A stretch of 61,444 nucleotides of DNA from Mycobacterium sp. (GTDB lineage: Bacteria > Actinomycetota > Actinomycetes > Mycobacteriales > Mycobacteriaceae). A program made the translations under genes and the position numbers. Each line of letters starts with the position of its first letter. Position 1 is the stretch's first letter. This document shows positions 55,336 to 61,444 of this stretch, piece after piece. The notes beneath the pieces were generated by a model that saw nothing but the letters and a program-made list of their open reading frames with translations, was not told the DNA's origin and searched no databases. The stretch covers positions 1 to 61,444 of the forward strand of contig JAOPUT010000376.1 in NCBI GenBank assembly GCA_025963385.1. Reading direction: 5' to 3'.

Positions 55336-56814
55336 CTACCACCGCGCCTCGTTGCAACGGCCGTCGGTGGTCACCGTCACGTTGGCGCCGACCATTTCCC
55401 TGGTTTCCGCGTCCAGCAAGAGATCTGGCTCGTAAACGCGTGCGAGGGCGCGGCCGTCGACGGTGTCGAGAACCACCAGACCTCGAGTCGGTACCCCGTC
55501 GCGGCCGTGCGCGACGGTGTAGGCGCACACGGTCCCCGCGCCCGACCACGTCGTCAGCAGTGGCTTGTAGGGCTGGGCGGCGTCGACCTCTGCCTGCAGC
55601 GCGGCGAGATCGGGAGGTCCTGCGGCCGCCGCGGCAGGTGCACTGGACCAGACCGCGGCGACGTGTTTGGCCAGATGCATGCCCACCCCGGTGACCAAGA
55701 CGTGGCCCGGCTGGCCCCGGAGCCGGTCGCAGGTGCTCGCGATCGCGTGGGTGAGGTAGCCGCTGGCGGGCCCGCCGGCGTAGGGCAGTCCGCCGGTCAC
55801 CGTGAGCCCGCGCGGATCGTCGAGAGCAAGTCCGAGGCCGTCGCACGCCAATCGAAGCGACGAGGGGAAACAGGAGTACAGGTCGAACGCGTCGATGTCG
55901 TCGAGCGCCACCCCTGCGGACGACATCGCGTGACGGCCGACGACCGACATCGCCGCCGAGCAGGCCATGTCCGACCGCGCGGCGACGCTGGCCGGATCCT
56001 CGGCATAGGCCCACCCGCTCAGGTAGAGGCGCTGCTCCTCGCCGACACCGAGCGCATCCGCCTTCTCCGCCGTCGCTAGGAGCAGTGCCGCGGACATGTC
56101 GACGTCCATCACCGCGACCTCGTGCTTCGTGTACGGCCAACCGACGTAACGGTTTTCCGCGGTCGGGGTACCCACGGTGTGCGCGTCCAGGGCGGTCGGG
56201 CGCCAGGCGTGCGGGTTGGCCGCCGCCGTGACGCTCATGTTCGACATCATCTGGGCGGCCTCTGCCGCGTCATCGGTCAACCCGGCACCGCGAGCGGCCC
56301 GACGCGCGGTGTCCCACAGCGGAAACGTCTCCCACGCCTGCACCACCTCGTGCGCGATCTCCGACTCGTGTGGCGGCTCCCAGGGAAACGGGGTGGGCTG
56401 CCGGTGACACCACGGCAATCGCTCACCGCGCTTCTTCGCCGCACGCACCGTGGCAAGAGCCTCCGCACTGCACACCAGGGCGAGGTCCATCTCGCCGCGC
56501 CGCATCGCCGTCGCGGTGCGGTTCACCAGCTCCTGCGGAGTCGTACCGCCGATCCCGGAGTACACGCGGTGGCGGGGAGAGGCCCCGAGTTCCGCCGCGA
56601 GTCGTGCAGGAGGGTCGTCGTACGGCCAGCTCTGACAGAAGACGACTTGGAGCGAGTCCAGCTGCGGCAGAACGTGACTCACGCCCGCGTCCGCGGCGGC
56701 CTCACGCGCCCGCTGCGCCCAGCTGACCAGCGGCTCCGGCGCATCGCCGTCGTGCACCGTGCGCTGCGAGGAGCCGATGACGCACAGCTGACGCGGATCG
56801 CGGGCTGACGTCAC
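55336..56814 (-). CDS. Thiolase-like protein type 1 (TLP1-type)
   Basis: 492 aa. Thiolase-fold core with SGIGGTTPQELVNRTATAM, DAFDLYSCFPSSLRLACDGL, GVGMHLAKH, and an extra C-terminal domain (about 400-492). The usual nucleophilic Cys position reads as Gly/Thr here, as reported for mycobacterial TLP1 proteins, so simple thiolysis is unlikely; binding or an aldolase-like step is possible. GTG start overlaps the P450-2 stop (GTGA). Confidence 0.85.
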   Translation of the reverse strand: MTSARDPRQLCVIGSSQRTVHDGDAPEPLVSWAQRAREAAADAGVSHVLPQLDSLQVVFCQSWPYDDPPARLAAELGASPRHRVYSGIGGTTPQELVNRTATAMRRGEMDLALVCSAEALATVRAAKKRGERLPWCHRQPTPFPWEPPHESEIAHEVVQAWETFPLWDTARRAARGAGLTDDAAEAAQMMSNMSVTAAANPHAWRPTALDAHTVGTPTAENRYVGWPYTKHEVAVMDVDMSAALLLATAEKADALGVGEEQRLYLSGWAYAEDPASVAARSDMACSAAMSVVGRHAMSSAGVALDDIDAFDLYSCFPSSLRLACDGLGLALDDPRGLTVTGGLPYAGGPASGYLTHAIASTCDRLRGQPGHVLVTGVGMHLAKHVAAVWSSAPAAAAAGPPDLAALQAEVDAAQPYKPLLTTWSGAGTVCAYTVAHGRDGVPTRGLVVLDTVDGRALARVYEPDLLLDAETREMVGANVTVTTDGRCNEARW

Positions 56815-58079
56815 GACGTCGCCCCCGTCGTGCACGGCAACCGCTTGATCCCGTGGAAGAAGGAGGATCGCAGACGATCGGGCGCCCCGGTGACGGACAG
56901 CCCTGGCACGTTCGGGTACAGCTCCTCGAGCAGCACCCGTAGTTCGAGCCGCGCCAGTTGAGCACCGAGGCAGAAGTGCGTGCCACCGCCGCCGAATGCG
57001 GCGTGGCCCGCGTCGGGACGCGTGACGTCGAACTCGTCGGCCCGCTCGAAGACTTCTTCGTCACGGTTGGCGGACAGATAGTGGATCAGCACCCAGTCCC
57101 CCGCCGAAATCCGTTGTCCGCCGATCTCGACGTCTTCGGTGACGGTGCGGCGGAAGTGCATCACCGGAGTCGACCAGCGGAGCATCTCCTCCACCGCAAG
57201 TGGAATGGACTCGGGGTCGTCGGCCAGGAGCGCGCGCTGGTCGGGGTGCTCCGAGAGAGCCAGGATTCCGTGACTCAGCGTGTTGCGGGTGGTTTCGTTG
57301 CCTGCGATAGCCAGCAGCATGAAGAACTCGTTGAGCTGGTCCCTGTTGAGTTTCTCGCCGTCGACCTCGGCAGCGAGGAGCGCCGAGAGGATGTCGTCGG
57401 TCAAGCCGTGCTTGCGTCGGTGCTCCACCAATTCGCCACAGTAGGAGAACATTTCGGCCGCGGCCTCCCCGAGCGCCTGCGGGGTCGGCGCGTAGTCGGG
57501 ATCCTCGATCCCCAGACTGCCGATGGCGTTGCTCCACCGGAAGACCTGCATCCGGTCCTCGGCAGGCACCCCGAGAACGTCGGCGATCACCTGAAGGGAC
57601 ATCTCCGCGGAGATGTCGGGAACCGCGTCGAACTCCCCTTTATCGAGGACGTCGGCGACGATGTCGCGAGCAACCTTGCGCATGTGCGGTTCCAGGCGCT
57701 TGACGTTGCGCACGGTGAAGCCCTGGTTGATGAGCTTGCGGTACAGGACGTGCCGCGGCGGATCGATGCCAGGCAGCATCGCCGACGTCGGGCTCATCTC
57801 GACCTCGACGAGGGTGTTGCCCATCTTGCTGCTGAACGTCTCGGTGTCGCGGCTGACCCGTCGCACGTCGGCATGCCGCGTCAACAGCCACGACTTGGGT
57901 AACCCGGGCAGCACCACCGGGTGCACCGGGGCGTTCGCCCGCAGTCGCGCGAGGGCTCCGAACGGGGCGCCCACGACGTAGGTGTCCGGGTTCAGCACTG
58001 CCGCGGCGTCGAGATCGGCGGCGCCGCCCTGGTGTTCGGTGACCAGCGACCCCAGGGGGCCTGGCTTGGGAATGTTCAT
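56811..58079 (-). CDS. Cytochrome P450 (P450-2)
   Basis: 422 aa. I-helix AIAGNETTRNTLSHG, ExxR in EEMLRW, haem loop FGGGGTHFCLGAQLAR. AGNETTRN resembles CYP125/CYP142-like sterol-oxidising P450s, but family is not assigned. ATG at 58079, with its A being the last base of the TetR stop (TGATG). In the operon ALDH-2, TetR, P450-2, TLP1. Confidence 0.93.
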   Translation of the reverse strand: MNIPKPGPLGSLVTEHQGGAADLDAAAVLNPDTYVVGAPFGALARLRANAPVHPVVLPGLPKSWLLTRHADVRRVSRDTETFSSKMGNTLVEVEMSPTSAMLPGIDPPRHVLYRKLINQGFTVRNVKRLEPHMRKVARDIVADVLDKGEFDAVPDISAEMSLQVIADVLGVPAEDRMQVFRWSNAIGSLGIEDPDYAPTPQALGEAAAEMFSYCGELVEHRRKHGLTDDILSALLAAEVDGEKLNRDQLNEFFMLLAIAGNETTRNTLSHGILALSEHPDQRALLADDPESIPLAVEEMLRWSTPVMHFRRTVTEDVEIGGQRISAGDWVLIHYLSANRDEEVFERADEFDVTRPDAGHAAFGGGGTHFCLGAQLARLELRVLLEELYPNVPGLSVTGAPDRLRSSFFHGIKRLPCTTGATS

Positions 58080-58645
58080 CAGTCCTCCACGGACGCCTGG
58101 ACGCCATTGACGATGACGGCCAGCCCGGCCCGGAATCGCGAAGCCGCCTGCCGCTCGGTCGGTTTCGGGACGCCCGGCGGACGCGACTCCTCCAGGCTCA
58201 CCGAGCCGAGGAGATACGTGTAGAGCACCATGTGGGCCGCATTCGCCACGGCCTTGGTGAGGCCGGACTGTGCGATCAGCGCCCGGCTCAGTCCGTCGAG
58301 TCGGCGCGCGCACTCGCCGTCCCCGTTGGTCTGGAGCACCCCGGCGATTCCCGGCACCTCGAGCAGGACGCGCCGCGACTGTGAGTACAGCTCGATCAGC
58401 CGCTCGCGCCACGGCCCAGGCGCCGGCTCGGCGATGGTGGACAGGACCGACTCGGCCAGCAGGTCGAGCGCCGCCTGCTTACCACGGACGTGGTAGTACA
58501 CGGACGGAGCGGCGGCGCCCAGTTCCGCAGCGAGCTCGCGCATGGTCACGCGCTGCACCCCCACGCGCTTGGCGAGGTCTTGCAGCGCGGCCACCACTTG
58601 TTCACGGTCGAGTTCGCCGTAGGCCCGCCGCGGCGGCGCCGTCAT
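58079..58645 (-). CDS. TetR-family transcriptional regulator
   Basis: 188 aa. HTH TMRELAAELGAAAPSVYYHV is TetR_C-like. ATG overlaps the ALDH-2 stop by 4 nt (ATGA). Regulator sits inside the operon it probably controls; a candidate operator is at 60131-60150. Confidence 0.9.
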   Translation of the reverse strand: MTAPPRRAYGELDREQVVAALQDLAKRVGVQRVTMRELAAELGAAAPSVYYHVRGKQAALDLLAESVLSTIAEPAPGPWRERLIELYSQSRRVLLEVPGIAGVLQTNGDGECARRLDGLSRALIAQSGLTKAVANAAHMVLYTYLLGSVSLEESRPPGVPKPTERQAASRFRAGLAVIVNGVQASVED

Positions 58646-60099
58646 GCGGGCACCCCGTAGACCGACTTCATCTCGACGTATTCGTCGAACGCCTCGGGGC
58701 CGTACTCGCGTCCGATGCCGCTGGCCTTGAACCCGCCGAAGGGAACTCCGAACTCGGGCGCGAAGGAATTGATCCCGAACATGCCCGTGCGGACTCGACG
58801 GGCGACGGCCAGACCGGCCGCGCGGTCCTTCGTCCACACCGAACCGCCGAGACCGTACGGCGAGTCGTTGGCGATGGCGACGGCGTCGTCGATGTCGTCG
58901 TAGGGAATGACGACGATCACGGGGCCGAAGATCTCCTCGCGCGCGATTCGCATCGAATTGTCCACGTCCCGAAAGACGGTCGGCCGGACGTATTGTCCGC
59001 CGTCGAGGCCGTCGATGGGATCGCTGCCGCCTGCGACCAGGGTGGCGCCCTCCGCGACGCCCACATCGATGTAACCCCTGACCCTCTCGCGTTGGCGGGC
59101 CGAGACGAGCGGACCGATGTCCGTGGCAGGATCGTTGGGGTCGCCGACGACGAACCCGTCGGCTGCCTCGGCGAGGGCCTGCGCGACTTCGTCGTATCGA
59201 CTGCGTGGCGCCAGGATTCGGCTCTGCGCGACGCAGGCCTGGCCGTTGTTGAGGAACGACGAGAAGCGCAGCCCGGCCACCGTGCGTTCCAGCGAGGCGT
59301 CCTCGCAGACGATGGCGGCGGACTTGCCGCCGAGCTCGAGACTGCACCGAGCGAGCCGCTGGCCGCAGATGCTCGCGATGGTGCGACCGACGTCGGCGCT
59401 GCCGGTGAAGGCGATCCTGTCGACTCCAGGATGCTCGACGAGCCTTCTGCCCGTGGAGGTGGCGCCCGGCAGGACCGCGACGACGCCCGGCGGCAGATCG
59501 GCGTCGGCCAGAAGACCGGCGAGCAGCATGGCGTCCAGGGGCGTCTCCGGAGCGGGTTTCACGACGACGGTGCATCCGGCGACCAACGCGGGCAACACCT
59601 TTGCGAGCATCGTCACCTGCGGCACGTTCCATGGCGTGATGACGCCGACCACGCCCGCGGGCTCACGGATCAGCATGCTGGTGCCCCGGCGTTCGATCCA
59701 CGGATACGACTCGGCGAATTCGAGCGTGGCCTGCATCAGCACGAGCGGCCCGATGCCGTGTGCCGGCTCGGAGAAGGTCGCGGGCGACCCCATCTCGGAG
59801 GTGACCAGGACGGCCAGTTCGGCGGTGCGGGTGGCATAGGCGTCGACGAACGGGCGCAGAGCGCCGATGCGCTGCTCGACGGTCATCCGCGACCACGGAC
59901 CGTGGTCGAAGGCGCGGCGCGCACCCTCGACGGCGCGGTCGACGTCGGATTCTGAGGCGATCGGCGCCGATCCGACCGCGCTGCCGTCGTGCGGAGACCG
60001 GATGTCGAAGGTCTCGCTGGTCGATGGCGCCACCCACGTGCCGTCGAGGAACAGTCGGTCGAAGGCGTACGCCTCCGTCGTGTGCCGGCTCGGTGACAT
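58642..60099 (-). CDS. Aldehyde dehydrogenase (ALDH-2)
   Basis: 485 aa. GVVGVITPWNVPQVTMLAKV, GSADVGRTIAS, catalytic Glu in LELGGKSAAIV, Cys in NNGQACVAQSR, and FGPVIVVIPYDD. Start at the ATG at 60099 (MSPSRHTTEAYAF), with GAGGAGGCGAGGAG just upstream. First gene of the operon ending at TLP1. Divergent from the alcohol dehydrogenase, its likely partner. Confidence 0.94.
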   Translation of the reverse strand: MSPSRHTTEAYAFDRLFLDGTWVAPSTSETFDIRSPHDGSAVGSAPIASESDVDRAVEGARRAFDHGPWSRMTVEQRIGALRPFVDAYATRTAELAVLVTSEMGSPATFSEPAHGIGPLVLMQATLEFAESYPWIERRGTSMLIREPAGVVGVITPWNVPQVTMLAKVLPALVAGCTVVVKPAPETPLDAMLLAGLLADADLPPGVVAVLPGATSTGRRLVEHPGVDRIAFTGSADVGRTIASICGQRLARCSLELGGKSAAIVCEDASLERTVAGLRFSSFLNNGQACVAQSRILAPRSRYDEVAQALAEAADGFVVGDPNDPATDIGPLVSARQRERVRGYIDVGVAEGATLVAGGSDPIDGLDGGQYVRPTVFRDVDNSMRIAREEIFGPVIVVIPYDDIDDAVAIANDSPYGLGGSVWTKDRAAGLAVARRVRTGMFGINSFAPEFGVPFGGFKASGIGREYGPEAFDEYVEMKSVYGVPA

Positions 60100-60128
60100 G
60101 GCTCCTCGCCTCCTCAAGATTCGACCAG

Positions 60129-60153
60129 TGTTCCAATGTATTCGAACGTTGGT
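60129..60153. promoter_or_regulatory. Imperfect palindrome between ALDH-2 and alcohol dehydrogenase
   Basis: CCAATGTATTCGAACGTTGG is an imperfect 20-nt inverted repeat (CCAA...TTGG ends) flanked by TTC and GAA, in the 103-nt divergent region. Fits a TetR operator controlling both transcripts; inferred. Confidence 0.45.
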
Positions 60154-60202
60154 AGAATGTCACCCGATCAGGGTCCGAACATCGAAGCGAGGAACCCACG
60201 CC

Positions 60203-61294
60203 ATGACCGAACGTGCCGCGATCCTCCGTGAGATCGGCAAGCCACTCGAGGTCGACGAGATCGAGCTTGCCGACATCGCGCCCGACCAGGTCAGAGTGCG
60301 GATTGCCGCAAGCGGGGTGTGCCACTCCGATCTGTCGATGGCGACCGGGGCACTGCCCGCTGGCGCGCCCTGCGTGCTCGGGCACGAGGGCGCAGGTGTG
60401 ATCGAGGCCGTCGGCGCCGAGGTCCACCACGTCGCGCCAGGCGATCACGTGGTGATCGCCTGGACCGCCGCATGCCAGCACTGTTGGTTCTGCCTTCGCG
60501 GCGAGTTCCACCTCTGCAGCAGGGCCATCGCGGACAGCTACGCCATGCCGTACGCGTCCGACGTCGCCGGCCAGTCGCTGTTCACCGCGATGGGTGTGTC
60601 CAGCTTCGCCACTGCGACGAATTGTCTTGGCCGCGCTGTGATTCCGATCGACCGCGACATCCCGTTCGACATCGCGTCGCTCGTCGGGTGCGGCGTCGCC
60701 ACCGGGGCGGGCGCCGCGCTGAACACGGCGCCGGTCGAGCATGGCAGTGCGGTCGCCGTGATCGGGCTGGGCGGCGTCGGCCTGGCGGTGGTCATGGCGA
60801 GCGTGGTCCGCGGGGCCGCCGCTGTCATCGCGATCGACCCCGTGGCCGAGAGGCGCGAGGTCGCCGAGTCGTTCGGCGCCACTCACCTGATCGACCCCGC
60901 CGACGGAGATGCCGCCAAGCAGGTCAGGGCGCTCACCGGACGTCGCGGGGCGGACACCGTCTTCGAAGTGGTCGGCCGCAGCGCGACGATCGAGACGGCC
61001 ATCAAGGCCACCAGGCGGGGCGGCACCACCTGCGTCGTCGGTGCGGCGAGGCCCGGGGAGGCGGTGGCGCTGTCTGCCTACGACCTGTTCATGAACGCCA
61101 AGACCCTGGTGGGTTGCCAGTACGGCTCGGTGGTGCCGGGAAGGGACTTCCCCATGCTGCTCGATCTCTGGCGCAGTGGCCGGATGCCGTTGGACCGGTT
61201 GGTCTCCCGCCGCGTCGGACTGGAGGACGTCAACGACGCCTTCGCCGACCTGACAGCAGGCCGGGGCGTCCGCACGGTCATCGTCAACGAGTGA
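60203..61294 (+). CDS. Zinc-dependent alcohol dehydrogenase (MDR family)
   Basis: 363 aa. Catalytic Zn region ASGVCHSDLSMATG and GHEGAGVIEAVG; structural Zn in CQHCWFCLRGEFHLC (four Cys); NAD site VIGLGGVGLAVVMASV. Resembles class III/AdhD-type enzymes. ATG at 60203 after GAGG. Oxidises a primary alcohol to the aldehyde used by ALDH-2. Confidence 0.93.
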   Translation: MTERAAILREIGKPLEVDEIELADIAPDQVRVRIAASGVCHSDLSMATGALPAGAPCVLGHEGAGVIEAVGAEVHHVAPGDHVVIAWTAACQHCWFCLRGEFHLCSRAIADSYAMPYASDVAGQSLFTAMGVSSFATATNCLGRAVIPIDRDIPFDIASLVGCGVATGAGAALNTAPVEHGSAVAVIGLGGVGLAVVMASVVRGAAAVIAIDPVAERREVAESFGATHLIDPADGDAAKQVRALTGRRGADTVFEVVGRSATIETAIKATRRGGTTCVVGAARPGEAVALSAYDLFMNAKTLVGCQYGSVVPGRDFPMLLDLWRSGRMPLDRLVSRRVGLEDVNDAFADLTAGRGVRTVIVNE

Positions 61295-61318
61295 TTCGTG
61301 CACCCGCAAACCGCTAGC

Positions 61319-61444
61319 TGTACTCGGCTATGACGTTGGTGACAGTCGGCTGATCGGGGGTTGGTCTCCGATGGCTGAGTGGCGTCGTTGATTGTTGTAG
61401 ACCTCGAGCCAGGGGGCAAGAGCGGCGCAGCGCGCGTCGTTTGA
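61319..61444 (-). mobile_element. IS481-like insertion sequence, 3' end only
   Basis: Transposase C-terminus (61328-61444) followed by the probable terminal repeat beginning about 61319 (TGTACTCGGCTATGACG). The element runs off the right edge. It lies only about 25 nt after the alcohol dehydrogenase stop, marking a boundary of the catabolic island. The exact end needs the full element. Confidence 0.6.
61328..61444 (-). CDS. IS481-family transposase, C-terminal fragment
   Basis: 38 residues in frame to the edge. APWLEVYNNQRRHSAIGDQP then PISRLSPTS and TAG is the typical end of IS481-type DDE integrases (YNxxRxHxAxGxxPP). The 5' part is outside the window, so activity cannot be judged. Confidence 0.8.
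   Translation of the reverse strand, partial: SNDARCAALAPWLEVYNNQRRHSAIGDQPPISRLSPTS

Overview
The window is high-GC actinobacterial DNA, most likely from a fast-growing environmental mycobacterium (Mycolicibacterium type). The evidence is a phosphatidylinositol-mannoside gene block in the same order as M. tuberculosis Rv2605c-Rv2614c, a six-gene mce operon, a mycofactocin-type SDR, a mycobacterial thiolase-like protein type 1, and many GTG starts with 4-nt ATGA/GTGA overlaps. The organism assignment is an inference. No rRNA, tRNA or CRISPR array was found.

Layout. (1) 1-8319, minus strand: conserved core operon (tesB-like partial, pdxS, Nudix, pimA, patA, pgsA1, HIT/Ap4A phosphorylase, thrS, PGPGW membrane protein). 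(2) 8.4-12.1 kb: mixed genes (hotdog thioesterase, aldo/keto reductase, DUF1990, a decayed GNAT gene, alpha/beta hydrolase). (3) 11.7-13.8 kb: MarR regulator and 14-TM MFS exporter. (4) 13.9-19.1 kb: minus-strand oxidation operon (PF10118 diiron-type protein, Baeyer-Villiger-type monooxygenase, VOC protein, SDR) next to a TetR regulator and an epoxide-hydrolase-like enzyme. (5) 19.1-23.0 kb: CaiB/BaiF CoA transferase, EEP-fold hydrolase, phospholipase D. (6) 23.3-31.0 kb: mceABCDEF with no yrbE permease genes. (7) 31.1-61.3 kb: a large catabolic island. (8) 61.3 kb to the right edge: 3' end of an IS481-like element.

The island (7) looks like a complete ring and side-chain degradation system. 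It has two P450s, two acyl-CoA ligases, a heteromeric acyl-CoA dehydrogenase pair, a CoA transferase, two unusual crotonases, a 2-oxoacid-dehydrogenase E1 alpha/beta pair with a free lipoyl domain, a Rieske oxygenase with a KstD-like flavoprotein, a BVMO, SDRs, an amidohydrolase, two aldehyde dehydrogenases, a Zn alcohol dehydrogenase and a thiolase-like protein. Steroid or terpenoid-like substrates are the best guess from the families present, but the substrate is not determined by the sequence.

The most interesting signal is an 18-nt AT-rich element (roughly GCTAWN-N4-NWAARAWW) in six intergenic regions: before mceA, P450-1, the acyl-CoA dehydrogenase operon, the Rieske operon, GntR-1, and between ALDH-1 and GntR-2. 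Two close GntR/FadR paralogs in the island are the obvious candidate binders. This would join the yrbE-less mce operon and the catabolic genes into one regulon.
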